From Methylomonas methanica (lineage in GTDB: Bacteria; Pseudomonadota; Gammaproteobacteria; Methylococcales; Methylomonadaceae): a stretch of 64,000 nucleotides of DNA. The position numbers and the translations under genes were made by a program. Below the pieces are notes generated by a model. It was given only the letters and a program-made list of their open reading frames with translations, was not told the DNA's origin and searched no databases. Each line of letters begins with the position of its first letter. Position 1 is the first letter of the stretch. The DNA is taken from positions 24,920-88,919 of the forward strand of contig LUUF01000084.1 of the NCBI GenBank assembly GCA_001644045.1. The letters are read 5' to 3'. Of this stretch, positions 53,646-63,138 are shown piece after piece.

Positions 53646-54380
53646 TTGCTTAACGTGAAACAAGACGTACTATTCATCTCCGACCTACATCTGGCTTTGG
53701 AAAAACCGGAGATCACCCGGCGTTTCCTAAGCTTTTTGCAGCAGCGCGCCATCAAAGCAAAATCACTTTATATCCTTGGCGATTTATTCGATGTTTGGAT
53801 CGGCGACGACGACAATACTCGGCCTATCCCGGCCATCAAAAAAGCGCTCAGACAACTTGCCGATTCCGGCACGGAAATTTTTCTGCTGCAGGGCAACCGC
53901 GACTTTCTGCTGGGCCAGGATTTCTGCAAGGAAACCGGCGTCCGTTTGCTAGACGAATATGCAACGATTGAATTGGACGGCCAGCGCATTTTGCTGACCC
54001 ACGGCGATTTACTGTGTAGCGACGACCTGGCCTATCAGGCCTTCCGCATTAAATCGCACAGCCCGGAATGGCAACGAAATGTGCTGTCAAAACCCTTGTG
54101 GCTGCGGCTGATAGCGGCACGTTGGTATAGGTTCCGCAGTTACTATCACAAACGCGGCAAAACCCTGGACATTATGGATGTCAATCAGGATTCGGTGCTG
54201 GAATCGCTACGTAAATATGCCTGTTATACATTGATTCATGGCCACACTCACCGGCCGAAACTACACGAATTCACGCTAGACGGCTTGCCGGCAAAACGCT
54301 ATGTATTGGCGGATTGGAAACAAGATGGGGCGGAAATTTTATGCTGGAGAAATAAGCATTTTGAAACGGAGACGGTTTAA
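53646..54380 (+). CDS. lpxH: UDP-2,3-diacylglucosamine pyrophosphatase
   Basis: This metallophosphoesterase hydrolyses UDP-2,3-diacylglucosamine to lipid X in lipid A synthesis. Motifs are FISDLHLALEKPEI (first metal ligands), GDLFDVWIGDDD, LLQGNRDFLLG, LLTHGDLLCSDD and IHGHTHRPKLH. The start is uncertain: TTG at 53646 gives 244 residues, and GTG at 53655 gives 241. No ATG or clear ribosome-binding site is present, and a strong hairpin ends just before. Confidence 0.94.
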   Translation: MLNVKQDVLFISDLHLALEKPEITRRFLSFLQQRAIKAKSLYILGDLFDVWIGDDDNTRPIPAIKKALRQLADSGTEIFLLQGNRDFLLGQDFCKETGVRLLDEYATIELDGQRILLTHGDLLCSDDLAYQAFRIKSHSPEWQRNVLSKPLWLRLIAARWYRFRSYYHKRGKTLDIMDVNQDSVLESLRKYACYTLIHGHTHRPKLHEFTLDGLPAKRYVLADWKQDGAEILCWRNKHFETETV

Positions 54381-54719
54381 TCTGACCACAAAAAAAACCG
54401 GTAGTATCTCAACCGAGTCCAGCCGATCTGCGTTTTTGAATCTCAAACCACCTGCTACATCGCTATCAGACACTACCGGAAATTGGATGACTATCTCCAC
54501 TAGAAAAGACAGAGTAGAAACCAACTAGTTCACTCGGTATATAATTTTAGTCGGTAAATATAACTCGTGCTGTTCCAGGCTGAAATTACGGGCTGTTTAA
54601 GCTAATGCCGGCCTATTCAATGTGTAAACAACTGTTAATTCACGATGCCGCCGCATTCATGCTAAGTTAGACTAAACTTTCCAAGCTCTGACATCTAAGG
54701 ACCCATAACTCCTCCAGCC
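54381..54719. other. Intergenic region upstream of the trypsin-like protease
   Basis: No reliable gene is seen. A short frame from inside lpxH to 54528 is judged to be chance. Complementary blocks CCGGTAGT near 54399 and ACTACCGG near 54472 flank about 70 bases and may be a remnant of a small repeat element. The rest is A/T-rich and probably holds the promoter of the next operon. Confidence 0.5.
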
Positions 54720-55496
54720 ATGAAAAACCAAACACTTTATCTCTTGGCGCTATATATCGGACTATCCAGCATCGCCACCAGCCATGCCGATGAAGTTAAC
54801 CTCCCAGACATTCTCGCCCGTATCAAACCCGGAATAGTAGCCATAGGCACTTATATGCCGACACGGAATCCCCGAGCGGTTTTTTTGGGCACCGGCTTCG
54901 CCGTTGCCGACGGCAGAAAAGTGGTTACCAACGCTCACGTAACGGCTAAAAAACTGGACGACGAACACCTCGAGCGTTATGCAGTTTTTTATCGCCATGA
55001 GCAAAAAGAGCAGATGCAAATTGCCGAACTGGCCGTGACCGACGAAGATCACGACCTGGCATTGTTAAAGGTAGATGGCGGAGTTTTACCCGCGCTGGAA
55101 ATCGGTGACTCCATGAGAGTGCGGGAGGGCGAGCAATATGCATTCACCGGTTACCCGATAGGCATGGTGTTGGGCTTGTATCCAGTCACTCACCGAAGCA
55201 TTATTTCGGCTATTTCGCCGAATGCCATACCGGCAATCGCGACTCGGCAGTTAAACGTTAACATGCTGAAACGATTACAGACTCCTTTCAATGTGTTTCA
55301 ATTAGACGCCACCGCCTACCCCGGCAACAGCGGCAGCCCCTTATACGATACCAACTCCGGAAAAGTTATTGGTATCATTAATAAAGTGTTTGTGCAGGGT
55401 AGTAAAGAAAATGCCATATCCAATCCCAGCGGGATTACCTACGCAATACCCGCTGAACATATCAAGACACTTCTAAACCAGACTATCGTCAAATAG
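54720..55496 (+). CDS. Trypsin-like serine protease, periplasmic, without PDZ domain
   Basis: This 258-residue protein has a signal peptide ending near SHA. The catalytic triad is visible: His in VVTNAHVTAKK, Asp in DEDHDLALLKV and Ser in AYPGNSGSPLYD. The oxyanion loop and FTGYPIGMVLGL agree with a DegP-type fold, but no PDZ domain follows, so it is shorter than DegP/DegQ. It starts a rightward run with a sugar transferase and other cell-surface genes, 31 bases before the transferase. Confidence 0.85.
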   Translation: MKNQTLYLLALYIGLSSIATSHADEVNLPDILARIKPGIVAIGTYMPTRNPRAVFLGTGFAVADGRKVVTNAHVTAKKLDDEHLERYAVFYRHEQKEQMQIAELAVTDEDHDLALLKVDGGVLPALEIGDSMRVREGEQYAFTGYPIGMVLGLYPVTHRSIISAISPNAIPAIATRQLNVNMLKRLQTPFNVFQLDATAYPGNSGSPLYDTNSGKVIGIINKVFVQGSKENAISNPSGITYAIPAEHIKTLLNQTIVK

Positions 55497-55527
55497 TTAT
55501 TATTCAGGAGTTAAGCGGTAGCCTTAT

Positions 55528-56916
55528 ATGATTAGAATTTTTCGACATTACATTTCCACCGCCTATTTATGGCTGCTTATGGCGGAATCGCTAGTGTTTT
55601 ATCTAGCTATGTATTGCGGCGCGGGCCTAAGATTTTTATATACTGCGTCCTGGTATTCCCAATCGGAGCTTGGAGCTTCGGCTGCGGTCTTTTCCACTGT
55701 ATTCATCGCCTGTTGCTCCGGCTTGGGCTTATACCGAAAAACACTGGATAAAGAAGAATACAATATATTACAGCGTATTAGTTTCAGCTTTGCCGTCGCG
55801 GTTTTTATACTGGCTTTTATCTATTACATCATTCCTGATTTGATGCTGGCACGTAGCGTCTTGATTTCCGCAATTATATTTTCTTTTGTGGGCTTGCTGT
55901 TAACGCGCTATTTGTTTTATCGCTTCGTTAATCTGGACAATTTAAAACGCAGGGTGTTAGTGGTCGGTTGCGGGCAAAGAGCCGGCGAACTCAGTGTCGT
56001 TAACTCCAGCTATATTTACAGAGGCTTTGAAATCGTCGGCTACATCACGCTGGAAGACGAACCGATTAGCGTACCCCATGCGATAGCTCTCAACGAAAAG
56101 ATCAGGCTAACCGATATTGTAGAAGCCGCCAATGTCGATGAAATTGTCATCGCTGTCGATGATCGTAGAAAAAAACTACCAGTGGAAGAATTACTGGACA
56201 TCAAAATGTCCGGTGTGCAAATCATGGACTTGCAAACCTTTTATGAAAGGGAGCAACGGCTGGTTTTTCTGGAGGCACTTAGCCCAAGCTGGCTGATGTT
56301 TTCCGATGGTTTTGTGAGTGGCGGATTGCGCCCCATCGTAAAGCGCAGCTTCGATATTGTAGCCAGCCTGTTGCTGCTTTCCGTAAGTTGGTGGCTGATG
56401 ATTCTCACCATGTTGGCAATCTATATCGAAAGCGGTTTCGGTGCCCCGGTTTTCTATCGGCAAAAGCGGGTTGGCTACCGAGACATACCCTTCGATGTCA
56501 TCAAGTTTCGCAGTATGCGTATCGATGCCGAAAAAAATGGCGCGCAATGGGCTAGTCAAACCGATGACCGCGTGACTCGCGTCGGCAAAGTGATTCGTAA
56601 ATATCGGATAGACGAACTCCCTCAGCTGTTAAATGTATTAAAAGGCGATATGAGTTTTGTCGGTCCGCGCCCTGAGAGACCGGAATTCGTTAAAGGTTTC
56701 GAAGAGAATATTCCTTATTATAAAGAAAGACACCGAGTAAAGCCGGGCATCACGGGATGGGCGCAGTTGTGTTATCCCTACGGCGCAAGCGAATACGACA
56801 CTCGGCAAAAACTACAATTTGATCTGTACTACGTCAAAAACTACAGCCTGTTTCTGGATTTGACGATAATGCTAAGCACCGTGGAAGTAATTTTGTGGGG
56901 CAAAGGAGCTAGGTAG
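55528..56916 (+). CDS. Exosortase-system-type undecaprenyl-phosphate sugar transferase (EpsB/WbaP-like)
   Basis: This 462-residue polyprenyl-glycosylphosphotransferase has four N-terminal helices (residues 10-135) and a nucleotide-fold region (RRVLVVGCGQRAGEL, IVIAVDDRRKK). A further helix (about 275-300) precedes the catalytic domain: PVFYRQKRVGY, FDVIKFRSMRIDAEKNGAQ, RKYRIDELPQLLNVLKGDMS, FVGPRPERPEFV and PGITGWAQLCYPYGAS. The layout matches the TIGR03013 type found beside exosortases. It loads the first sugar phosphate onto the lipid carrier for an exopolysaccharide. No exosortase is visible in this window. Confidence 0.9.
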   Translation: MIRIFRHYISTAYLWLLMAESLVFYLAMYCGAGLRFLYTASWYSQSELGASAAVFSTVFIACCSGLGLYRKTLDKEEYNILQRISFSFAVAVFILAFIYYIIPDLMLARSVLISAIIFSFVGLLLTRYLFYRFVNLDNLKRRVLVVGCGQRAGELSVVNSSYIYRGFEIVGYITLEDEPISVPHAIALNEKIRLTDIVEAANVDEIVIAVDDRRKKLPVEELLDIKMSGVQIMDLQTFYEREQRLVFLEALSPSWLMFSDGFVSGGLRPIVKRSFDIVASLLLLSVSWWLMILTMLAIYIESGFGAPVFYRQKRVGYRDIPFDVIKFRSMRIDAEKNGAQWASQTDDRVTRVGKVIRKYRIDELPQLLNVLKGDMSFVGPRPERPEFVKGFEENIPYYKERHRVKPGITGWAQLCYPYGASEYDTRQKLQFDLYYVKNYSLFLDLTIMLSTVEVILWGKGAR

Positions 56917-57025
56917 TAATAGGAAACAGCTCGGCAAAACACAAACATCTTAAAAAGAAGACGTGATCCGAGGTCCGCTAAATACCTCTGAACCGTCAAA
57001 TTTACTAACATCTAGTGAGGCGAAC

Positions 57026-58093
57026 ATGACCACCTGTAAGCAGTGCTTGATTTCCGATGCGGTACCCGACATCACTTTGGACGCAAATCGGGTTTGTAAT
57101 CTTTGCCGAGATTTCAACCCTCAAGACCAAATACAAGAGGAAGAGGCCCGCAAGGAGCGAGAACTCGACCTGGAAAAGGCACTTCGAGACTGCAAGAATC
57201 AAGCGGAATATGACTGCCTGGTACCAGTCAGTGGCGGCAAGGATAGCCTTTATTTGGTCTACAAATTAAAAGTCGAATACGGTCTAAAAGTCCTGGCTTT
57301 TACCACCGACATTAATATTCCCCCCATTGCCTGGGACAACATCCGGCGCACGCTCGGCAAACTTGACATTGACCACTTGGTATATCGCCCCTCCGATAAG
57401 TTCTACCAGAAAGCTTTTCGTTACCTACTAAAAAATCAAGAACCGAGAGGCGCGGTCTACACAGTATCGTATATCTATGCCCCGCTATTCGAAGGCGATG
57501 CGATCAAACTCGCCATTCAAAAAAATATACCGTTAATTCTTGCCGGATACTCGCCAGGGCAACCCGAGCCGGAACGAATGCTCTACGAATTTTCCAGGAA
57601 ACTGATTTGCGAAGTTGACTGGACACCACCAGCCTTGAAAACCTGCGGTGAATTCGATGAAAAAGAATTATCGCGCTTTTTCAACCCCAACAACTATCCC
57701 AAAGGCACGCAATTTCCGCGCTATTTAGCCCCCTATCATGCCTGGAAATATAATCAGGAAGAAGTGATGAGAAAAGTCGTCGAATTAGGCTTGGTTAAGT
57801 CAAATAAACACGCCAGCCCTATCTTCAGCAATTACCCGATTAATTGGCTGCTGATGTATTCCGACTTAAAGCACTTTGGCTACAATCCTTATTTGCCGGA
57901 ATTCGCCGCGTTAATTCGCGAGGGTAAAGCCAATCTGAAAGAGTGGAAAATTTTAATCCCGCTAGTGGACTTCATGATCAAAAACAAAGTCTTCTTGGGC
58001 AAGGATGTCAGAACTAGTCTAAATTGGTTGGAAATGTCGGAACACGAACTGGCTATTACTCAGCCTAAAGGTGCTTACGACCCACCTGTATGA
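57026..58093 (+). CDS. N-acetyl sugar amidotransferase-like PP-loop enzyme (WbpG/WbuX type)
   Basis: The ATG at 57026 (GTGAGG upstream) gives 355 residues. An N-terminal zinc-like Cys pair set, TTCKQCLISDAVPD and NLCRDFNP, is followed by the PP-loop ATP pyrophosphatase motif VPVSGGKDSLYLVY. LAGYSPGQPEPERM and FNPNNYPKGTQFPRYL continue the family pattern. Relatives convert an acetamido sugar to an acetamidino form, with ammonia from a partner glutaminase (WbpY/HisH-like). No such partner is next to it, so ammonia source and substrate are open. It lies between the sugar transferase and an acyl ligase. Confidence 0.78.
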   Translation: MTTCKQCLISDAVPDITLDANRVCNLCRDFNPQDQIQEEEARKERELDLEKALRDCKNQAEYDCLVPVSGGKDSLYLVYKLKVEYGLKVLAFTTDINIPPIAWDNIRRTLGKLDIDHLVYRPSDKFYQKAFRYLLKNQEPRGAVYTVSYIYAPLFEGDAIKLAIQKNIPLILAGYSPGQPEPERMLYEFSRKLICEVDWTPPALKTCGEFDEKELSRFFNPNNYPKGTQFPRYLAPYHAWKYNQEEVMRKVVELGLVKSNKHASPIFSNYPINWLLMYSDLKHFGYNPYLPEFAALIREGKANLKEWKILIPLVDFMIKNKVFLGKDVRTSLNWLEMSEHELAITQPKGAYDPPV

Positions 58094-58109
58094 CTAAAAA
58101 GGAGAACGC

Positions 58110-59882
58110 ATGAGTCGATATAAGACACTTCCCGATTTATTAAAACTCAAAGCACACGAACATCCGGATGACGTAGCTCACTGGATTCTAAATACCGACG
58201 GTACGTGGCATCCGATAAGTTACTTAGAATTCTATCGGGAAGTGACGGATTTATCCTGGAAGTTAAAGACTCTTGGTGTTGAAAAAAATCAGGTGGTAGC
58301 AATTATGGCTACCACCTCGCACGCTTGGGAATTGATACATCACGCTTGTTTATCGTTGGGCGGGATTGTAGTCGGTATGGATCCAAACGAGAATCCCGAC
58401 CAGTTAAACGCAATCGTAAAAATTGCAAACACTAAAATACTAGCAATAGACCAGATTGAATATCTAGACAAGTTTCAGGACCTTAGCCAATTCGAAACTA
58501 TTATTGTATTTAATGCTGCCCCATTGGAGGATCAACCAGATAAGCTTAAATTTTTAGACACCTCCAAGACCGCAGCCGGCGAACTCAACGACACTCCCCA
58601 ACCCGATATTCTTCAGCCTTCGGATATAGCCACCATTCTCTTCACTTCCGGCACCACGGGAATGCCAAAAGGCATCGCCTATCGGCATGATCAAATCATT
58701 GCCGCTATAGATGCGATATTGCCAACCTATCCCGAACTAAGCCACCAGCCATGCCATTTAGCCTGTTGGTTACCCCTTTCCAATCTATTTCAGCGCATTG
58801 TGAACTTATGCGCTTTAGCTGGCGGTGCCGAAGTCTACTTCGTGGAACAACCGCAAAAAATCATTGATTATCTGCCAACAATCAATCCACACATATTTAT
58901 TGCGGTACCTCGTTTTTATGAAAAACTTTATCAAGGATTTGAAGCTAGGCTGAATCAACAACCCCAGTTCATTTCTCATTGTCTGCGATATTGCCTTAGA
59001 AAGGGAGAAAGCCAATCGATTATTGGCACACTCTTCAGGACTGCCAATCGTCAAGTTTTTAAATCATTTACCGCCCTTTTTGGCCAAAATATACGTTATA
59101 TGGTTAGCGGATCGGCAGCCATGCCATTGTGGTTGTTACACCGCTATCGTGCTATGGGGTTGTTGATTTTAGAAGCTTATGGGCTAAGTGAAAACGTGGT
59201 GCCGATAGCGGCAAATAGGTCTTCAGAATACCGTTTTGGCACTGTCGGCAAAGCTTTGCCCGGCAACACCATAGCCTTGGAGAAAGACAACGAATTACTG
59301 GTTAAAGGACTTGGCATTTTTAATGGCTATCTTGGGGATGAAGACCCCAAAAGAAGCTTCGTTGAAAATTATTACATTGGAACTGGAGACTATGCAGAAA
59401 TTGATACTGATGGTTTCATACGCTTAACAGGACGAAAATCTGAAGTATTTAAAACATCAACTGGTAGAAAAATAGCTCCGGTGGCGATTGAGTCGATACT
59501 CCAAAACAATTTTGCAGTGGAGCACGCCGTTGTCTTTGGTGAAAATAGAAAATTCTTGATTGCATTAGTGACCGTTGTTAGTTCAAATATCACCAAAGAC
59601 CAATCTACAACCGCTTTCGTACAACAAGTTGCTATCAATCTGACGCAAAGCGTTTCGGATTTACCCGAATATAAACGCCCCGTTGGCGTCATTTTTTCGT
59701 TCAAAAGCCTGTCAGTTGCAGAGCAAGAGCTAACGACAAACCTGAAACTTAGACGTAAAAATATCCGACACCATTATGAAACATGGATAAACCAACTGTA
59801 TAGCTTGCTAGAAGACCCAAAATCTAGAATTCACTCCCAACCAATTTCAGCCAATCAAGACATCGTTTTATTGAAACTTTAG
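58110..59882 (+). CDS. AMP-forming acyl-CoA synthetase/ligase
   Basis: This 590-residue ANL-family enzyme has the AMP-binding motif TILFTSGTTGMPKGIAYRH, the Tyr-Gly motif LILEAYGLSENVVPIA, the ATP-binding IGTGDYAEIDTDGFIRLTGR and the Lys-containing KTSTGRKIAPVAIE. The order fits long-chain acyl-CoA synthetases of the FadD15 type. It activates a carboxylic acid by adenylation. AAGGAG lies before the ATG. Its substrate is not given by the sequence, but the neighbouring thioester reductase suggests it feeds an acyl thioester to that enzyme. No acyl carrier protein is seen nearby. Confidence 0.85.
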   Translation: MSRYKTLPDLLKLKAHEHPDDVAHWILNTDGTWHPISYLEFYREVTDLSWKLKTLGVEKNQVVAIMATTSHAWELIHHACLSLGGIVVGMDPNENPDQLNAIVKIANTKILAIDQIEYLDKFQDLSQFETIIVFNAAPLEDQPDKLKFLDTSKTAAGELNDTPQPDILQPSDIATILFTSGTTGMPKGIAYRHDQIIAAIDAILPTYPELSHQPCHLACWLPLSNLFQRIVNLCALAGGAEVYFVEQPQKIIDYLPTINPHIFIAVPRFYEKLYQGFEARLNQQPQFISHCLRYCLRKGESQSIIGTLFRTANRQVFKSFTALFGQNIRYMVSGSAAMPLWLLHRYRAMGLLILEAYGLSENVVPIAANRSSEYRFGTVGKALPGNTIALEKDNELLVKGLGIFNGYLGDEDPKRSFVENYYIGTGDYAEIDTDGFIRLTGRKSEVFKTSTGRKIAPVAIESILQNNFAVEHAVVFGENRKFLIALVTVVSSNITKDQSTTAFVQQVAINLTQSVSDLPEYKRPVGVIFSFKSLSVAEQELTTNLKLRRKNIRHHYETWINQLYSLLEDPKSRIHSQPISANQDIVLLKL

Positions 59883-59924
59883 TTTCAATAAAATAATTAC
59901 ACTCTCATAGAAGGTCCTCCTCAA

Positions 59925-61046
59925 ATGGCAAAAAAAATTTTTGTTACAGGTGCAACCGGTGCTGTAGGTAGCGCATTAATACCCCTGCTTCTAGAAGAAG
60001 CTGATAGCTCATTATGGCTGCTGATACGCGCCGAATCTGCTGAAAACTTAGAAAAACGCCTCAAAAAACTTTTCCTTTTTTGGAATCTGGATCAAGAGCA
60101 AGAAACAAATGCCAGGCATCGCATTACCGCGTTACAGGGTGATGCCGACCTAGAGAAATTTGCGTTATCTGAAGACATTTATGCTGAAATCGCTAGGCAG
60201 TGTACCCACATTATTCACTGTGCGGGCGTTGTCAGAATGAATTTACCGTTGCAAGAGGCTAGACAACATGCGCTGGGTTCCGCAAAAAACGTTGTAGAAC
60301 TTGCCCTAGCCAGTCAAGCGTCAGGAACTTTACAAAAAGTTGAATATGTCAGTACAGTTGGCGTTGCCGGCAAAATGCCAGGTGTCGTCCCGGAAACTTG
60401 GATCACCCAACCGAGGAGCTTTCACAATACCTATGAGCAATCCAAAGCCGAGGCCGAAGATTATATTCGCCAACAAATTGAACTTTACGATTTGCCGGTA
60501 ACCGTTCACAGACCCAGCATGGTTGTGGGCGACTCAAAAACCGGAAAAATAATCCACTTTCAAATTTTTTATCATATATGTGAATTTTTAGCTGGCCGAC
60601 GAACTTTCGGATTATTACCAAACCTAACTGATGCTAAACTCGACACAATACCAGTAGACTATGTTGCGAATGTTTTGAAATGGAGCTCCGATCAAAAAGA
60701 TAGTAAATATAAAATTTTTCACCTATGTGCCGGCCCTCGTGATGCGATCAAACTGACCATCTTATGCAAAATTATTCGCCAAATTATGAGAGATCAAGGA
60801 TTTAAATTGCCAATCATTATCACCCTTCCAATTAAGTTTTTTAATTTTATTATAAACGCAATAGCACCATATTTAAGCGAGAAAACACAACGAGCAATCA
60901 AAACATTCCCTTTTTTTCTCGATTATCTCGCCGACAAACAAAGTTTCGACAATTCAATTACAACTCAAATAATTGGCGCACGCCCAACTATTCCCTGCAA
61001 TTACTTAGTTATAGCACTAAGAAAATACTTTGAAGCGCAGGATTGA
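59925..61046 (+). CDS. Thioester reductase/fatty acyl reductase-like NAD(P)-binding protein
   Basis: This 373-residue extended short-chain dehydrogenase (NAD_binding_4/male-sterility type) starts MAKKIFVTGATGAVGSALIP, with the GxxGxxG dinucleotide site. The catalytic TyrxxxLys is in NTYEQSKAEAEDY, followed by VHRPSMVVGDSKTG. The family reduces acyl-CoA or acyl carrier thioesters to aldehydes or alcohols. It comes directly after the acyl ligase in the same operon. Together these look like the separated adenylation and reductase parts of a carboxylic acid reductase, lacking a carrier domain. The substrate is unknown. Confidence 0.83.
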   Translation: MAKKIFVTGATGAVGSALIPLLLEEADSSLWLLIRAESAENLEKRLKKLFLFWNLDQEQETNARHRITALQGDADLEKFALSEDIYAEIARQCTHIIHCAGVVRMNLPLQEARQHALGSAKNVVELALASQASGTLQKVEYVSTVGVAGKMPGVVPETWITQPRSFHNTYEQSKAEAEDYIRQQIELYDLPVTVHRPSMVVGDSKTGKIIHFQIFYHICEFLAGRRTFGLLPNLTDAKLDTIPVDYVANVLKWSSDQKDSKYKIFHLCAGPRDAIKLTILCKIIRQIMRDQGFKLPIIITLPIKFFNFIINAIAPYLSEKTQRAIKTFPFFLDYLADKQSFDNSITTQIIGARPTIPCNYLVIALRKYFEAQD

Positions 61047-61185
61047 CCTCAACCAACAAATCGAGAGGCACTGTAATCGCAAAAAGGCTTCGTCGCAATT
61101 GGGTTATTCCCCCTCCTCCTAAAGCCTATGAACTGAAATATGTCGCTTATTGAATTGCCTGTGAAATAGGGCAAAAAAAATCAGC

Positions 61186-62058
61186 TCAGGTAAAAATTGA
61201 ATCATTCAAACCACTCATGCGGAACAATAGCCTCAAATCATCAAGTTCATTACGATATTGCTGTGGCAAAGCAAGTCTCTTGTTTTTTATTACTATTTTT
61301 ATATCTGGACTCACATCTCGATCTTTAGTTTTGATAGCCAACATGAATGGCAAAACCCGTGTAATATACAAGATAGCTTGATAAGAGGCCAAATGATGCA
61401 TTTGTTTCTGAAAATCGCTTGATAAAAAGGCTGCTCGCAATGACCGCTCATAGTCAAGACAAAGAACATGAGGCAGCTTGTGCCTGTACTTATATGCAAA
61501 ATACAAAACTGATTTTAACGATTTTAAGCGACTAAAGTCTGCCAGATAAATAGCGCCCCTAGCCCTGAGCACTCTACTCATCTGATAAAAGCTTCTTGCA
61601 AGATCATCTGCACGAGGTAAATGATGTAGAGTTACTGTACTAATTATGCCGTCAAAACTAGCATCTGAAAACTGTTCTAATTTAGTAATATCTCCTTTAA
61701 CAACCTCGATATTTGACAATCTATTTTTAGCAATCAAAGTATGTGCTCTATCCAACATTTCGATAGATAAATCAACTCCGACAAAATGGCAATCGGGATT
61801 AAGCTCTGCGATACGTGCCAATTGGATCGCCGGCCCGCAGCCAAGATCAAGAACTTTTTTGCAACCATGCAGCACCTGCGTGGCATGGGCAGCATGAAAC
61901 AAATTGGACACAGCCATGATTCCATTTTCGTCACTTCCAGAGCTGAAATAAGCATCCACTTGTTCAGAGCCATCCATAGATTGCGGTTCTGGCTCCCGTG
62001 GCAATTGACGCGTTCCAAAATGCTCCCGCAATAACACGGGTATTAAATCTATCTCCAT
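61186..62058 (-). CDS. SAM-dependent methyltransferase
   Basis: This 290-residue class I methyltransferase has the SAM motif VLDLGCGPAIQLARIAEL, then FVGVDLSIEMLDRAHTL, GDITKLEQFSDASFDGI and STVTLHHLPRADDL. The C-terminal part after about residue 200 is helical and basic, with no recognised domain. It faces the accessory operon (converging with the reductase gene, 139 bases away). GGGGGG precedes the ATG. The substrate is unknown and may be a lipid or sugar made by the neighbouring genes. Confidence 0.85.
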   Translation of the reverse strand: MEIDLIPVLLREHFGTRQLPREPEPQSMDGSEQVDAYFSSGSDENGIMAVSNLFHAAHATQVLHGCKKVLDLGCGPAIQLARIAELNPDCHFVGVDLSIEMLDRAHTLIAKNRLSNIEVVKGDITKLEQFSDASFDGIISTVTLHHLPRADDLARSFYQMSRVLRARGAIYLADFSRLKSLKSVLYFAYKYRHKLPHVLCLDYERSLRAAFLSSDFQKQMHHLASYQAILYITRVLPFMLAIKTKDRDVSPDIKIVIKNKRLALPQQYRNELDDLRLLFRMSGLNDSIFT

Positions 62059-62180
62059 CTGCCCCCCAAAAAATGTAAACCTTAAACTTATATTACATTC
62101 ACGCAGTTGCTTTGCGCAACACTATATCTCTACACCCTACTGGACAAGCCTAACTAGAAAACAGGCACTGATTGCATAAA

Positions 62181-62214
62181 AAAACCGTGGCAGTATTGCT
62201 ACTGCCACGGTTTT
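62181..62214. terminator. Strong terminator after the third PEP-CTERM gene
   Basis: AAAACCGTGGCAGTA (62181-62195) and TACTGCCACGGTTTT (62200-62214) pair perfectly with loop TTGC. On the minus strand seven T residues follow. It ends the leftward PEP-CTERM gene, 30 bases past its stop. Confidence 0.92.
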
Positions 62215-62243
62215 GGATAGCCAATTCGCTCAAAGATTAAAAG

Positions 62244-63098
62244 CTAGGCACTCAATTTGCTGCGTTTAAATCCAGACATACCCAACAAACCAATACCCAG
62301 CAGCGCTAAAGAAGCTGGCTCCGGCACCTGAGAATAGGTTTGGGCCGCTTGGTTATCAAAAAACTCAATGTCAATCGTTTTAGCCGCAAAATTACCAGTT
62401 AAGCCAGTCTGAGTTGTACAAGATGCAATAGAGGAATTACACACACGAGCAGAACCTGTTGTGATTGTCAAGAGGTCAGTAGTAAGTATATTCCCCAAAG
62501 AATCACGTAAATAGGGTGTGCCCGAAGTTTGATATAATTGACCCGGAGCAGTATTAACCAGGGCGTTAATCGTGATGTCGCCAAGCAAAGTTCCTGCGAC
62601 CAACTGGATAGAAGAAGAGCCGCCACTTACAACGCTCAAGTTAGCAACATTTGCAGGAATATCCAAATTTTGAAGCAATATATTGTTAACAGCCGCGTTA
62701 AAAGCAACGTCGAAGAAGGTTGTTGCAACACCGCTCAAGGAGTTATCTGCATTAAGCGTTATACCAGTTCCTGTCAAATTTTGAACTGTACCACTAAGAG
62801 ACGCGCTAAATAGATAATCTCCAGCCAAGTCGAAGTTGAGGGGAAAACCAGTAAGTGAAGAAGAATTGACAATGAAATTAATAGACTCAGTGAAAACGTC
62901 ACCGTTACTCAGAATGTTATCTGCGCCAACATTGACGGTCGTAGTATAAACTGGTGTAGTTGACGTAATATTGAGCTTGTCTAAAGTTACGAAGCTTCCG
63001 CCCGCATCAGTATTAAGTAGTTGAATAGCCGTAGCATTGGTAACTACCGGAGCACTTGCTAGCGCAAGCGCCATTCCTAATGTTTTTAATTTGTTCAT
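62244..63098 (-). CDS. PEP-CTERM surface protein
   Basis: The ATG at 63098 (GGTGA upstream) gives 284 residues; an ATG at 63110 is an alternative. A signal peptide ends near TNATA. The body is beta-rich with Asn/Thr/Ser and a single Cys pair (RVCNSSIASC). The tail has the full PEP-CTERM signal: VPEPASLALLGIGLLGMSG, then KRSKLSA. It should be cleaved and anchored or released by an exosortase. A near-perfect sigma-54 promoter lies 40 bases upstream. Confidence 0.88.
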   Translation of the reverse strand: MNKLKTLGMALALASAPVVTNATAIQLLNTDAGGSFVTLDKLNITSTTPVYTTTVNVGADNILSNGDVFTESINFIVNSSSLTGFPLNFDLAGDYLFSASLSGTVQNLTGTGITLNADNSLSGVATTFFDVAFNAAVNNILLQNLDIPANVANLSVVSGGSSSIQLVAGTLLGDITINALVNTAPGQLYQTSGTPYLRDSLGNILTTDLLTITTGSARVCNSSIASCTTQTGLTGNFAAKTIDIEFFDNQAAQTYSQVPEPASLALLGIGLLGMSGFKRSKLSA

Positions 63099-63138
63099 TT
63101 TTTTCACCATTTGAAGTTAATTTGCACGAAAATTATTA

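Noticed and set aside
54301..54528. Short frame overlapping the end of lpxH
   Set aside because: Begins inside lpxH in another frame, has no ribosome-binding site and an arbitrary composition.
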